NCBI RefSeq assembly: GCF_021698855.1
Contig: NZ_WWFA01000011.1
Span: 160,530-224,529 of the forward strand
DNA length: 64,000 bases
Direction of reading: 5' to 3'
Origin: Lactobacillus sp. S2-2
Lineage (GTDB): Bacteria > Bacillota > Bacilli > Lactobacillales > Lactobacillaceae
The position numbers and the translations under genes were made by a program. The notes beneath the pieces were generated by a model, which saw only the letters and a list, made by a program, of their open reading frames with translations, was not told where the DNA came from and did no database searches. Positions 46,387 through 55,666 of this stretch are shown here, one piece after another. Positions within the stretch are counted from its first letter, which is position 1. Each line of letters begins with the position of its first letter.

Positions 46387-46701
46387 ATGGTTAATGATAC
46401 TAATGATAATAAATTTGTTACTGATACTGAAAATGGATTGAGCTTAACTGATTTTTGGGCTCCATGGTGTGCTCCATGTAAAATGCAGTCACCTATAATT
46501 GAAGAGTTAGCAGAAAATTCTTCAGTTTCGTCAAAAGTTAATTTTTATAAAATGAATGTTGATGATAATCCAGATACTGCAAAAGAATTTGGAATTATGA
46601 GTATTCCAACACTTCTTGTTAAAAAAGATGGTAAAGTAGTTGATCAAATTGTTGGATTACATTCTAAAGAACAATTAGAAGAAATGTTATCTGAATATTA
46701 A
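46387..46701 (+). CDS. trxA: Thioredoxin with WCAPC active site
   Basis: A 104-residue thioredoxin fold protein reducing disulfides in the cytoplasm. The active site reads Trp27-Cys-Ala-Pro-Cys31, not the usual WCGPC; the rest (DFWAPW, cis-Pro74 in SIPTLLV, KDGKVVDQIVG) is standard. The Gly-to-Ala change in the CxxC loop can alter redox potential and partner choice. A strong AAGGAGG lies before the ATG. It has its own promoter and terminator. Confidence 0.94.
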   Translation: MVNDTNDNKFVTDTENGLSLTDFWAPWCAPCKMQSPIIEELAENSSVSSKVNFYKMNVDDNPDTAKEFGIMSIPTLLVKKDGKVVDQIVGLHSKEQLEEMLSEY

Positions 46702-46736
46702 AAAAAGAAAGAACATTAAGTTCTTTCTTTTTTTTA
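46701..46736. terminator. Bidirectional terminator between trxA and yslB
   Basis: A 14-bp stem (46701-46714 with 46720-46733), a 5-base loop, and A and T runs on either side. It lies between convergent genes. Confidence 0.9.
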
Positions 46737-47204
46737 TCTTTCAAAAATAAGTGGTTTATTATCATTATAATTGGGTCTTTTTTCATTTATGTCAAAAACT
46801 AATCTAATTTCAATCATATTTTTTTTAATTTTAAACTCAGCTTCAGTATCTGCTTCAATTATTTGTTGAATTGATTCTGCAAGAAATCCGGTCTCTAATG
46901 AGAAGTCAGGATTATCATTTTCTGATATTCTTAATTCATTGTATTTTCCTGATAAGGTAAAAATAATTTCATTTTTAGATTCAGATTTTTTTTCTAAAGT
47001 GCCCCAATTAGATTTTTCAAAAAAAATTGGTAAATCCTCGATTGTAATAATTGGATATTTTTGGGCTAATTCTTTTCCTGCCCAATACATGATACTTTTA
47101 GTATCATCTTCAAATATGAGATTAAATAGATCATCTCGTAAAAGTTCAGTTCCCCAACTATCGGAGCCAGAATTTTCTTGAGTAAATTTTTGCAATTTAT
47201 TCAT
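46734..47204 (-). CDS. yslB: YslB family protein (DUF2507)
   Basis: A 156-residue soluble protein. It has WGTELLRDDLFNLIFEDD, IMYWAGKELAQKYP and LETGFLAESIQQ, which match DUF2507/YslB. The function is unknown; the fold is related to V4R-like domains. It is divergent from murI, as in related lactobacilli. The 108-base gap between them holds a TATAAT (47268-47273) facing murI. Confidence 0.85.
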   Translation of the reverse strand: MNKLQKFTQENSGSDSWGTELLRDDLFNLIFEDDTKSIMYWAGKELAQKYPIITIEDLPIFFEKSNWGTLEKKSESKNEIIFTLSGKYNELRISENDNPDFSLETGFLAESIQQIIEADTEAEFKIKKNMIEIRLVFDINEKRPNYNDNKPLIFER

Positions 47205-47312
47205 ATAACTTAAAACGCTTCTTTCTGTTGGATTAATATAAATTAATATTTTATACTAATTTTATCATATAATAGTTAATAGAAATATAAAAAATTAAAA
47301 GGAATGATTAAT

Positions 47313-48122
47313 ATGAAAAATGATCCAATTGCTTTTTTTGATTCCGGTGTCGGCGGATTAACCGTTCTAAAAGAGTTTATGAAGGAATTTCCAAATGAGA
47401 ATGTTATTTTTGTTGGGGATGAAATTCATATGCCTTATGGTGAAAAAACAAATGATCAAATAATTGATTATACTTATAAAATTAGTAAATTTTTACAAAC
47501 AAAAAATGTGAAATTAATTGTTATTGCTTGTAATACTGCAACAGCTGCCGCTTTACCATATTTAGAGGAGCATTTTGATATTCCTTTTTTAGGAGTTATT
47601 GAAGCTGGTTCACAAGAAGCAGTCAAAGTTTCAAAAAATAAAAAGATTGGTATTATTGCGACGAATTCTACAGTTAAAAGTAATTCATATAAAGATAATA
47701 TCAAGTCAATCGAAGCTGAAATAGATGTTCACCAGTTTGCCAAACCAAATTTAGTTTCATTAGTGGAAAATGGTGACTACAAAAGTACTAAATCAAAAAA
47801 AATGGTTGCTAATAATTTAATTGATGTAAATCAAACTGATATTGACACTCTTGTTTTAGGATGTACACATTTTCCTATTATTGAAAATATAATCAAACAA
47901 GAATTAAGTCCAAATATTAAAGTTATTGACCCTGGTGTAGAATTAGTTAGAAAAATAGAATTATTTTTAAAGCGAAATGATTTAAAAAATGAAACGTCTG
48001 AAATGCCTATATATAAATTTTATACAACAAGTCATAACAGTAATTTTAAGCAAATTGGTAGTAAATGGTTAAATATTGATTTAGATGAAATTTATTTAAG
48101 TGAGGATGATTTGAATTTATGA
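47313..48122 (+). CDS. murI: Glutamate racemase
   Basis: A 269-residue cofactor-free racemase making D-glutamate for peptidoglycan. Marks: FFDSGVGGLTVLKE at the start, catalytic cysteines in ACNTATA (Cys73) and LGCTHFP (Cys184). The start is ATG 47313, 9 bases after AAAAGGA; ATG 47304 is adjacent to the site. The stop overlaps the next start (ATGA). Confidence 0.96.
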   Translation: MKNDPIAFFDSGVGGLTVLKEFMKEFPNENVIFVGDEIHMPYGEKTNDQIIDYTYKISKFLQTKNVKLIVIACNTATAAALPYLEEHFDIPFLGVIEAGSQEAVKVSKNKKIGIIATNSTVKSNSYKDNIKSIEAEIDVHQFAKPNLVSLVENGDYKSTKSKKMVANNLIDVNQTDIDTLVLGCTHFPIIENIIKQELSPNIKVIDPGVELVRKIELFLKRNDLKNETSEMPIYKFYTTSHNSNFKQIGSKWLNIDLDEIYLSEDDLNL

Positions 48123-48700
48123 TTAATAAACTTGTAGTAGCAAGTGAAAATAAAGGGAAAATAAAAGAATTTGAAGAGTTATTTAAAGAACTTAATATAA
48201 CAATAGAATCATTAAATAAGTTTGATAATTTGCCCGTAATAATTGAAGATGGGAAAACTTTTGAAGATAATGCGAGAATTAAGGCTAAAACGATTGCAAA
48301 TGCTTTGAATGTTCCAGTAGTAGCTGATGATTCAGGACTTGTTGTAAAAGCTTTAAATGGCGAACCAGGCATTTATTCTGCAAGATATGCAGGAGATCAT
48401 GATGATGCTGCTAATAATCGAAAGTTATTAAAAAATATGATAAATAAAGACAATAGAGATGCTTTTTTTCAAAGTACTTTAGTTTTGGAAACTCCAGATG
48501 GGAAAGAAATTGTTGCTAATGGTATATTGAATGGTAAAATTGCTAATCAAGAAAAAGGAAGAAATGGATTTGGATATGATTCATTATTTGTAGTCAATGG
48601 AAAAACGTTAGCTGAATATTCATTTTCAGAAAAGAATAAAATAAGTCATCGAAGAAATGCTATTGAAAATTTAAAAGAAAAATTAAAGGATACTATTTAA
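48119..48700 (+). CDS. rdgB: XTP/dITP diphosphatase (RdgB/HAM1 family)
   Basis: A 193-residue house-cleaning pyrophosphatase removing non-canonical purine nucleotides. SENKGKIKEFEELF, VADDSGLVVKALNGEPGIYSARYAG and NGFGYDSLF are all typical. It overlaps murI by 4 bases, so the two are translationally coupled. The unit is closed by a terminator. Confidence 0.96.
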   Translation: MINKLVVASENKGKIKEFEELFKELNITIESLNKFDNLPVIIEDGKTFEDNARIKAKTIANALNVPVVADDSGLVVKALNGEPGIYSARYAGDHDDAANNRKLLKNMINKDNRDAFFQSTLVLETPDGKEIVANGILNGKIANQEKGRNGFGYDSLFVVNGKTLAEYSFSEKNKISHRRNAIENLKEKLKDTI

Positions 48701-48713
48701 TAGTATCCTTTTA
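48685..48713. terminator. Terminator after rdgB
   Basis: A 12-bp stem (48685-48696 with 48700-48711) with a 3-base loop, between convergent rdgB and mscS. The flanking T and A runs are short. Confidence 0.75.
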
Positions 48714-48729
48714 GTGTTTTTGAATTTTT

Positions 48730-49605
48730 TTATTTTGTATTAATAAATTCCATTGATGGTAATTCTATTCCGTTATTTGATATTTCAGTTAAATATGCAG
48801 CTAAATATTTGTTTTGTGTATCAAATTGAGTTTCATTTTTAGTTCGAATAAAAACTTCATAAACTAGTGAATTATTTGGAGCATTTAATGTTCCAAATAG
48901 AATTGGATCATCAATAACATTTTCATCATCGGGAATAAGTTTGTTATTAACGTTTTTAATTATTTCTTCTAATTTATTGATTGGAGTATCAGGGAATATT
49001 CTAATATCAATAGTAGCTAGCATATCTCCTCTAGATAAATTGGAAATTATGCTTATATTTCGATTAGGAATAAAGTTTAATGTACCATCTACTGATGTGA
49101 TTTGAGTTGTTCTTAATCCAACTGAAGTTACAAATCCAGAAATATTATTAATTGTAACTCTTTCTCCAACGTCAAGTTGTCTTTCGGAAAGAATAAAGAA
49201 ACCACTAACAATGTCAGAAACAAATCCTTGAGCACCTAAACCTAAAGCTAAACTGAAAACTCCAGCTCCAGCAACTAGAGTACCAACTGGAACACCAACT
49301 GTAGATAAAATAGAGTATATCCAAAAGAAGATTATTAGATATGAAAATGAGTTAGAAGTTAAAGTAAACAACGTTTTATTTCTTTTAGCACTAACTTTAG
49401 TTTTACTTTTCTTTTCGTGACTATAGAAAAATTTTTTTATAATTCTTTGACCAATTTTTGTAACTACAAGAAAAAATATCGATAACAAAATAATTGATAT
49501 TATTTTATTAGTAAAAGTTACAATAATTTTGTCCCAATCGAATTTTGATAAATATTTAGTAACAAAATTTTTATTATTAAATATATTAATTGCAAGATAA
49601 TTCAT
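48730..49605 (-). CDS. Small-conductance mechanosensitive channel (MscS family)
   Basis: A 291-residue channel that releases solutes during osmotic downshock. Three membrane helices are seen; the pore helix reads GAGVFSLALGLGAQGFVSDIV (Ala/Gly-rich). The beta domain follows with DVGERVTINNISGFV. It resembles B. subtilis YkuT. AACGGAGG lies before the ATG on the minus strand. It is divergent from the ytxG-like gene. Confidence 0.94.
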   Translation of the reverse strand: MNYLAINIFNNKNFVTKYLSKFDWDKIIVTFTNKIISIILLSIFFLVVTKIGQRIIKKFFYSHEKKSKTKVSAKRNKTLFTLTSNSFSYLIIFFWIYSILSTVGVPVGTLVAGAGVFSLALGLGAQGFVSDIVSGFFILSERQLDVGERVTINNISGFVTSVGLRTTQITSVDGTLNFIPNRNISIISNLSRGDMLATIDIRIFPDTPINKLEEIIKNVNNKLIPDDENVIDDPILFGTLNAPNNSLVYEVFIRTKNETQFDTQNKYLAAYLTEISNNGIELPSMEFINTK

Positions 49606-49735
49606 GAAAAACCTCCGTTTATTTATTGCTATTTTAGTGTATCAAATTTTTTTCATATCTAAAATAAAACGGTCTAATAATTGTTTTATTGATAACAAAA
49701 TGCTATTGTAAAGTTATCAAATTTCAGGAGGTAAA

Positions 49736-50149
49736 ATGATGACAGGTGGACAAATAGCAGCACTTATTGCAGCAGTAGCATTTGCTGTATTAGTTGTGTT
49801 TATATGTATTTTTATTATTCAATTAAACAAAACTTTAAAAGAAGCTAATAAAAGTATTAATTCTGTTACAAACGATTTAGATATAATTACAAAAGATACA
49901 GAGGATATTTTATCAATTACAAATGTTCTTTTAGAAAATGTTAATAAAAATCTCGAAACAGTTGAACCAGTATTTAAGGCAGCTTCGGATTTAGGTGAAA
50001 GTGTCTCAGATTTAAATAATGCCACAAGAAATGCAAGTGATCGTTTTAAATCTAGAAAAGGATCATTTGTTAAAAATTCTGTAACTGCTTTTGGAGCAAG
50101 CTTTGTTGGAAAAATGTTTGCTAATAAAAATAAGAAGAAAAATAAATAG
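49736..50149 (+). CDS. DUF948 protein, YtxG-like
   Basis: A 137-residue protein with one N-terminal transmembrane helix (about 7-29), a long coiled-coil segment and a basic C-terminus. The pattern and the position before a YtxH-like gene and ccpA match the DUF948/YtxG family, annotated as a general stress protein in B. subtilis. CAGGAGG precedes the ATG. No enzymatic function can be seen. Confidence 0.8.
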   Translation: MMTGGQIAALIAAVAFAVLVVFICIFIIQLNKTLKEANKSINSVTNDLDIITKDTEDILSITNVLLENVNKNLETVEPVFKAASDLGESVSDLNNATRNASDRFKSRKGSFVKNSVTAFGASFVGKMFANKNKKKNK

Positions 50150-50162
50150 GAGATTATTTATT

Positions 50163-50474
50163 ATGGGACTAAAAAAGGCCTTATTTTTTGGTGCAATTGT
50201 AACAGGAACTACAGCTTTAATTAGTTATAAGAGTTTAAATCAATTAAAAAAAATAAAACTAAAAAATAATTTGTTAGATGCTACTGAAAATGTAAAAGAT
50301 TTTGTTTTAGATAAATTTTATTACATTAATGATTACAAAGAAGATATGAAAGATTGTTTTGTTGATGGTATGAATGAAATTAGGCAAAATGAATCATTTG
50401 ATAAAGAAAATTTAAATTATAAAGATTTAAAAAATGGTACAGAAACTTTTTATCCTACAGAAGAACCTTATTAA
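50163..50474 (+). CDS. YtxH-like small membrane-anchored protein
   Basis: A 103-residue protein with a short hydrophobic N-terminus (LFFGAIVTGTTALISY) followed by a helical charged region and an acidic tail. I recognise it mainly by context: it follows a YtxG/DUF948 gene by 13 bases and precedes ccpA, as ytxH does in Bacillus. The start is ATG 50163 after TAGGAGA; the frame open from 50091 lies inside the upstream gene. The function is unknown. Confidence 0.65.
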   Translation: MGLKKALFFGAIVTGTTALISYKSLNQLKKIKLKNNLLDATENVKDFVLDKFYYINDYKEDMKDCFVDGMNEIRQNESFDKENLNYKDLKNGTETFYPTEEPY

Positions 50475-50500
50475 AAGCTAGTTTTATCTAGCTTTTTTTT
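50473..50500 (+). terminator. Terminator before ccpA
   Basis: A 9-bp stem (50473-50481 with 50488-50496), a 6-base loop and a T run. Confidence 0.85.
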
Positions 50501-50501
50501 A

Positions 50502-50530
50502 TTGATAGGTAAAAAAATTTCTGTTATATT
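50502..50530 (+). promoter_or_regulatory. ccpA promoter
   Basis: TTGATA (50502-50507), a 17-bp spacer and TATATT (50525-50530), 41 bases before ccpA. Confidence 0.7.
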
Positions 50531-50570
50531 TATCTAATATTAATTAATAGAAAGTGAGTCAATAACACTG

Positions 50571-51572
50571 ATGAAAAAACAGACCATTACTATTTATGAT
50601 GTAGCTAGGGAATCAGGTGTTTCAATGGCTACTGTATCTCGTGTAGTTAACGGAAATGATAATGTTAAACCAGAAACAAAAGAAAAAGTTTTAGCTGTTA
50701 TTGAAAATTTAAATTATCATCCGAATGCTGTTGCTAGAGGATTAGCTAGTAAAAAGACAACTACAATTGGAGTTATTATTCCAAGTGTAACTAACTTATT
50801 TTTTTCAGCTTTGGCATTAGGAATTGATGATATTGCATCTATGTATGATTACAATATTATTTTAACTAATTCTGATGGAAATGAAGAAAAAGAGTTAAAG
50901 GTGCTCGAAACACTTAGATCAAAACAAGTCGACGGAATTATTTATATGGGAAATAAAATCACTGAAGATTTTAGATCAATGTTAAATAATATGAGAACAC
51001 CAATGGTTTTAGCTGGGTCTATTGATCACGAAAACAAAATACCAAGTGTAAATATTGATTACAAGCAAGCTGTTTTTACACAAACCTGTGAGTTGATAAA
51101 TAATGGGAATAAAAAAATTTCATTTATTAGCGGATCATTAGATTGGCCAATTAATAAAAATTATCGATTAGCAGGATATAAACAAGCTTTGAAAAAATTT
51201 GGGATTGAATATGATGAAAGTCTTGTTATAAGTACTAAGCAAGATTACAAATCTGGATATTTATTAAGTTCAAAAATAAAGAATTCTAATATATCTGCTG
51301 CTGTTGTTAGTGACGATGAATTAGCAGCTGGTGTTTTAAATGGAGTAGTAGATTCCGGGATGAGAGTGCCAGAAGATTTTGAAGTTGCCACAAGTAATGA
51401 TACTATGATTACTGAATTTACAAGGCCAACAATGTCAACGATAAGCCAGCCTTTATATGATATGGGTGCTGTTTCAATGAGACTTTTAACGAAATTGATG
51501 AATGATGATGTTGTTGATGATAATAACGTCTTATTAAATTTCTCACTAAAAAAACGAAATTCAACAAAATAA
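50571..51572 (+). CDS. ccpA: Catabolite control protein A
   Basis: A 333-residue LacI-family regulator. The N-terminal helix-turn-helix and hinge read TIYDVARESGVSMATVSRVVNGN, then NAVARGLASKKTTTIGVIIPS. The periplasmic-binding-like domain keeps the YNIIL and QVDGIIYMG segments that fit CcpA over other LacI proteins. With HPr-Ser-P it binds cre sites and controls carbon use. I saw no convincing cre site beside ccpA or ackA. AAAGTGAG lies 12 bases before the ATG, a rather long spacing. Confidence 0.94.
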   Translation: MKKQTITIYDVARESGVSMATVSRVVNGNDNVKPETKEKVLAVIENLNYHPNAVARGLASKKTTTIGVIIPSVTNLFFSALALGIDDIASMYDYNIILTNSDGNEEKELKVLETLRSKQVDGIIYMGNKITEDFRSMLNNMRTPMVLAGSIDHENKIPSVNIDYKQAVFTQTCELINNGNKKISFISGSLDWPINKNYRLAGYKQALKKFGIEYDESLVISTKQDYKSGYLLSSKIKNSNISAAVVSDDELAAGVLNGVVDSGMRVPEDFEVATSNDTMITEFTRPTMSTISQPLYDMGAVSMRLLTKLMNDDVVDDNNVLLNFSLKKRNSTK

Positions 51573-51578
51573 TTTAAC

Positions 51579-51607
51579 TTGATAATATATTTTTTAATTG
51601 ATACAAT
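51579..51607 (+). promoter_or_regulatory. yebC promoter
   Basis: TTGATA (51579-51584), a 17-bp spacer and TACAAT (51602-51607). Confidence 0.7.
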
Positions 51608-51648
51608 TAAAGCTGCTAATTATGAACAAGAGAGAGGAGTGCTGAATC

Positions 51649-52392
51649 ATGTCAGGACATTCAAAATGGCATAACATTCAAGGGAGAAAAAATGCCCAGG
51701 ATGCTAAGCGTGGAAAAATTTTCCAAAAAATATCACGTAACTTATACCAAGCTGCAAAAGCGGGTGGCCCTGATCCAGATAGTAACCCTCAACTTCGTTT
51801 AGAGATGGAAAAAGCTCGTGCCGCTAATATGCCTAAAGATAATGTTCAACGTGCTGTTGATAAAGCTTCAGGTCAAGGTGGAGTTAAATTCGAAGAAATA
51901 ACTTATGAAGGTTATGGACCAGGTGGAACAGCAATTATGGTTTCTGTTCTAACTGATAATAAAAATAGAACTGCATCAGCAGTTAGATCAGCTTTTACTC
52001 ATCATGGTGGATCTTTAGGAACAAATGGCTCTGTTTCATATATGTTTAATCGTAAGGGATATATTGTTATCTTGAAAGATGAACTTGAAGATACAGATGA
52101 AGATACTATGTTGATGGCAGCATTAGATGCTGGTGCTGATGATATGAAAAATAGTGATGATAAATTCGAAGTTTTCACTGATACTGCTTCATTACCAGAA
52201 GTTAGAGATCAATTACAAAATGCTGGATATGTATTAGATACTGCTGAAGTAACTATGTTTCCAGAAACAATAACTGATGTACCGTCAGAAAAAGCTTCAC
52301 AATATTCAGGATTAATTGATGAACTTGAAGAAAATGATGATGTACAAGATGTATATGAAGCAGCTAAGTTACCAGAAGAAGATGTTCAATAA
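51649..52392 (+). CDS. yebC: YebC/PmpR family protein (TACO1-like)
   Basis: A 247-residue protein with [20 protein letters not shown] at the start, [15 protein letters not shown] and [18 protein letters not shown], the YebC signature. Members were described as transcription regulators; recent work on the family points to help for ribosomes at proline stretches. It is monocistronic, between a good promoter and a terminator, upstream of the comG operon. Confidence 0.96.
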   Translation: MSGHSKWHNIQGRKNAQDAKRGKIFQKISRNLYQAAKAGGPDPDSNPQLRLEMEKARAANMPKDNVQRAVDKASGQGGVKFEEITYEGYGPGGTAIMVSVLTDNKNRTASAVRSAFTHHGGSLGTNGSVSYMFNRKGYIVILKDELEDTDEDTMLMAALDAGADDMKNSDDKFEVFTDTASLPEVRDQLQNAGYVLDTAEVTMFPETITDVPSEKASQYSGLIDELEENDDVQDVYEAAKLPEEDVQ

Positions 52393-52423
52393 AAAGAAAC
52401 CTTTAATAGGTTTCTTTTTTTTT
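52391..52423 (+). terminator. Terminator after yebC
   Basis: A 12-bp stem (52391-52402 with 52408-52419), a 5-base loop and a long T run. Confidence 0.9.
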
Positions 52424-52450
52424 GCGTATTTTAAATAAGAGGTGATTTAA

Positions 52451-53416
52451 ATGAGAAATATACCAAATACAATTAAGCAAATGATTGAATATTCTATTTC
52501 TAATCAAGTTTCAGATATATATATATTACCAACTAGTAACACTAGTTATGTTATTAAATATAAAGAACCAGATAATATTCATACTTGCATTGAATTAGAT
52601 TCAAAAGAAGCAGATAAAGTAATAAATTTACTTAAATTTGAAAGTAAGATGTCTTTGTCAGAACGAAGAAGACCGCAATTAGGTTCATTTGAATATGAAT
52701 TTAATGATAGAAAACTTAATTTAAGAATATCAACTGTTGGAGATTTTAATGGAAACGAATCATTAGTAATTAGAATAATATATAATAATAGTTCTTTGAA
52801 TGAAAAATTTTATAACTATGAAATTATTGATAAATTATTTGATAATTTGAATCGAAGAGGATTGGTTATTTTTTCAGGACCAACAGGTGTAGGCAAAACA
52901 TCAACTATATATCATATTGCAAAAAAGATTGTTAATGAAAATTTGATAATGACGATTGAAGATCCGGTCGAAATATATGAAAATAAATTTTTACAATTAG
53001 AAGTTAATGAAAAAGCAGATATGACTTATGAAGATTTAATAAAAGTTGGATTAAGGCATAGACCTGATGTATTTATTATTGGAGAAGTTAGAGATAGTGA
53101 AACTGCGAATGCTGCTGTTAAAGCCGCACTGTCAGGACATTTAGTTTTTTGCTCAATTCATTCTAAGGATACTGAATCGGTAATTCAAAGATTTTTAAAC
53201 TTTGGAATAGAAAGAGATCATTTAGAATCAGCTTTAAATTCTATTTTATATCAAAGATTAATTATTTCAGAAGATAAAAAAATTAAAGGATTAATAACAA
53301 TGAAAGAAGGTATTGATGATTTCGGTGCAATGAATTATTGGAATAAAAAAATAAATGATTTAAGCAAGAAAGGAATAATATCATATGAAAATTTTAAGAA
53401 ATATGAATTCGGTTAA
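52451..53416 (+). CDS. comGA: Competence pilus ATPase ComGA
   Basis: A 321-residue secretion-type ATPase that drives assembly of the DNA-uptake pseudopilus. Walker A GPTGVGKT is at 143-150; also seen are MTIEDPVEI (Asp box) and VFIIGEVRDSETANAAVKAALSGH (Walker B). It is first in the comG operon, after GAGGTG, and overlaps comGB by 32 bases. No ComX/SigH box could be recognised in the very short upstream gap. Confidence 0.94.
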   Translation: MRNIPNTIKQMIEYSISNQVSDIYILPTSNTSYVIKYKEPDNIHTCIELDSKEADKVINLLKFESKMSLSERRRPQLGSFEYEFNDRKLNLRISTVGDFNGNESLVIRIIYNNSSLNEKFYNYEIIDKLFDNLNRRGLVIFSGPTGVGKTSTIYHIAKKIVNENLIMTIEDPVEIYENKFLQLEVNEKADMTYEDLIKVGLRHRPDVFIIGEVRDSETANAAVKAALSGHLVFCSIHSKDTESVIQRFLNFGIERDHLESALNSILYQRLIISEDKKIKGLITMKEGIDDFGAMNYWNKKINDLSKKGIISYENFKKYEFG

Positions 53417-54383
53417 TAAAAAAGAACAAATGTTGATTTTAAATACCTTATATAATCTATTAAAAACCGGAGTTCCTTTAAAACAAAGTATTAATTTTAT
53501 GAAGGTTATGTTTCCAAAATTTTTATCTGATTTGATTGATATTGAAATGTCATTGCGTAGAGGAAGTTCAATTTCTGATTCATTAGATTTTTTATTAGAA
53601 AATGATATATTAAATCAACTAATAATTGCTGAAAAACAAGGTAATTTTATTAATGGTTTGAAAGAAATAATTGATTTTTTAAAGTTGAAAAAGTTGCAAA
53701 TTAAAAAAATCAAGGATTTGATGTTGTATCCAATTATGTTGTGCTTTATATTATTTTTGATTTTATTTAGTATAAATACTTTCATTATTCCTCAATTTGA
53801 TATGGATAATTCTAGTAGTAATTTTTATTTAACGTATATAATATTTGGATGCTTTTTAATAATTTTTACTACAACAATAATTTTTTATTATCATTTTAAA
53901 AAACTTAATAGTTTATCTAAATTAAAGATACTTCTAAAAATTCCATTATTAAAATTGTTGTTAAAGGATTATTTAGGTTATTATTTGGCTTTGAATCTGT
54001 CATTGATGTTAAAAAAAGGATTAGAAGTAAAAGATATTATAAATGTATGTATGAATTTCGATGAAAAAAGTTTATTAAGAGAATTAACATATGAATTAGA
54101 TGAAAGTATGTCTCAGGGGAATTCATATAGTTTAATAATTGAAAAATATAGTTTTATTCCTGATGAATTTAAAGTGTTTTTAGAACAAGGAAATTCTAAG
54201 ACTGAAATATCTTATAATTTTTTAGTTTATTCTAAACTAAAATTTCAAGATTTAATTAATAAATCTAATAAGTTGATTACTTTTATTCAACCACTATTTT
54301 TATTAGTGATTGGAATTGTAATTGTTATAGCGTATTTGAAAATTATGTTACCTATGTATGGTTCAATAAAAGGAGATTTTTAA
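53385..54383 (+). CDS. comGB: Competence pilus membrane platform ComGB
   Basis: A 332-residue GspF-type inner-membrane protein with three hydrophobic helices (near 120-145, 160-180 and 300-325) and the duplicated cytoplasmic domain. It anchors the ATPase to the pseudopilus. AAAGGA lies 10 bases before ATG 53385; ATG 53403 is an alternative. It ends one base into comGC. Confidence 0.9.
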   Translation: MKILRNMNSVNKKEQMLILNTLYNLLKTGVPLKQSINFMKVMFPKFLSDLIDIEMSLRRGSSISDSLDFLLENDILNQLIIAEKQGNFINGLKEIIDFLKLKKLQIKKIKDLMLYPIMLCFILFLILFSINTFIIPQFDMDNSSSNFYLTYIIFGCFLIIFTTTIIFYYHFKKLNSLSKLKILLKIPLLKLLLKDYLGYYLALNLSLMLKKGLEVKDIINVCMNFDEKSLLRELTYELDESMSQGNSYSLIIEKYSFIPDEFKVFLEQGNSKTEISYNFLVYSKLKFQDLINKSNKLITFIQPLFLLVIGIVIVIAYLKIMLPMYGSIKGDF

Positions 54384-54679
54384 TGAAAAGAAAAGGTTTT
54401 ACACTAATCGAAATGACAATTGTCTTATTTATTATTTCTTTATTAATTTTGATTATTATTCCAAATGTGATTGGTCAAAAAAATAATGCAAAGAAAATTC
54501 ATGTAGATGCAATGAAGTCAGTCGTTCAAACACAAGTAGATTCATATTTGGGTGATGATGATAGTAAAGATGTGACATATGAAATATTAGAAAAAGATAA
54601 ATATTTAAGTTCAAAACAAATTAATTCAGCAAGAAAAGAAGGAATTGAAATTATTGATAATCAAGTTAAATCAAAATAA
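54383..54679 (+). CDS. comGC: Major competence pseudopilin ComGC
   Basis: A 98-residue type IV prepilin-like protein. The leader is very short; the prepilin site is Lys-Gly before FTLIEMTIVLFIISLLILII with Glu at the fifth mature position, as required. The C-terminal part has GQKNNAKKIHVDAMKSVVQ. It is the main subunit of the DNA-uptake pilus. The start shares its A with the comGB stop (TAATG). Confidence 0.94.
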   Translation: MKRKGFTLIEMTIVLFIISLLILIIIPNVIGQKNNAKKIHVDAMKSVVQTQVDSYLGDDDSKDVTYEILEKDKYLSSKQINSARKEGIEIIDNQVKSK

Positions 54680-55097
54680 AAATGGTTTTAGTATTTTGGA
54701 AAGTTTAATTGTATTAATTATTTTTTGCTTTTTTTCAGGATTATTTTTTATAGGATTAAATTTATTAAGAATGAATCAAAAATATGATTATTTTTGGAAT
54801 AATTTCCATTCAGTTTGGCAGTATGAAATTATGATTTCTAAAAAACATAAATGTGAAACAAACGTTTATTTTTTTACTGATGAAAAAATAATATTTAAAA
54901 ATTTTTATAATAAAAAAATGCATACTAAAACTATAAAATTGAGTAGTGATTTAGTACCAACAAAATATGATACAGTTAGAATTAGTGAAAATGGATTTGT
55001 TAGTCCTAAAACGATCATGTGGTCTTCTAAAAATAAAAAAAAGAATATAAGACAGACATTTCAATTAGGTTGGGGAGTTTATAAAATTTATGAATAA
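54654..55097 (+). CDS. comGD: Minor competence pseudopilin ComGD
   Basis: A roughly 147-residue pseudopilin with a prepilin site after Lys-Asn-Gly in front of FSILESLIVLIIF, and a globular beta-rich C-terminus. The N-terminus overlaps comGC. TTG 54654 has GAAGGA 10 bases upstream; TTG 54645 is also possible. Assigned to ComGD by order and size. Confidence 0.85.
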   Translation: MIIKLNQNKNGFSILESLIVLIIFCFFSGLFFIGLNLLRMNQKYDYFWNNFHSVWQYEIMISKKHKCETNVYFFTDEKIIFKNFYNKKMHTKTIKLSSDLVPTKYDTVRISENGFVSPKTIMWSSKNKKKNIRQTFQLGWGVYKIYE

Positions 55098-55263
55098 AAG
55101 AAAAGGATTTACGATTATGGATTCAATTGTCGGCATTACAATTATTTCTATAGCAATTATATCTTTTTTGTCTTTCGATAATATTTCTCAAAAAAAATTG
55201 AAAGATAGTCGAAGAAATCTTGAGATAAGAAGAATTGAATATGAAAAAAGTTTTGATGAATAA
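55090..55263 (+). CDS. comGE: Short minor pseudopilin ComGE
   Basis: A 57-codon gene, short enough to be missed by gene finders with a length cutoff. It has a clear prepilin site (Lys-Gly, then FTIMDSIVGITIISIAIISF) and a short charged tail. It overlaps comGD by 8 bases and comGF by 23. Its place between comGD and comGF identifies it as ComGE, though it is shorter than usual for that family. Confidence 0.8.
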   Translation: MNKRKGFTIMDSIVGITIISIAIISFLSFDNISQKKLKDSRRNLEIRRIEYEKSFDE

Positions 55264-55666
55264 AAGTGGATTTACAGTTATAGAAACAATTGTATCTCTT
55301 TTTATTTTTTCAATTTCATTATTATTAATTACAAGTTATTTATATATTCAAAAGAAAATAAAGAATGATGATTTTTCTGATTTCTTTTTTTATATTCAAA
55401 ATATTGAAAATAAAAATTACGATTTTACTTTTTGTGAAATGAATAATGATTCCCCAGTTTTTTATAGTGAAATTAATAATAAAAAATATGTTTTAGAAAA
55501 ATATAAAAATATGATTAGATTAAGAACTTTAGATGGAGGTCACATACCATTAATGGATAATGTTGAAGATGTTTTTTGGCAGTATAAAAATGAGTTTTTA
55601 ATCAGTGAAATACAAACAAATAAAAATAAAAAGATATTTAAAACATATCTTAAGAAGAGTGAATAA
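55241..55666 (+). CDS. comGF: Minor pseudopilin ComGF
   Basis: A 141-residue pseudopilin with a prepilin site (Lys-Ser-Gly, then FTVIETIVSLFIFSISLLLI) and the C-terminal stretch MIRLRTLDGGHIPLMDNVED, typical for ComGF. ATG 55241 is chosen; TTG 55235 and ATG 55256 are alternatives because no strong ribosome binding site is seen. The stop overlaps comGG. Confidence 0.86.
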   Translation: MKKVLMNKSGFTVIETIVSLFIFSISLLLITSYLYIQKKIKNDDFSDFFFYIQNIENKNYDFTFCEMNNDSPVFYSEINNKKYVLEKYKNMIRLRTLDGGHIPLMDNVEDVFWQYKNEFLISEIQTNKNKKIFKTYLKKSE

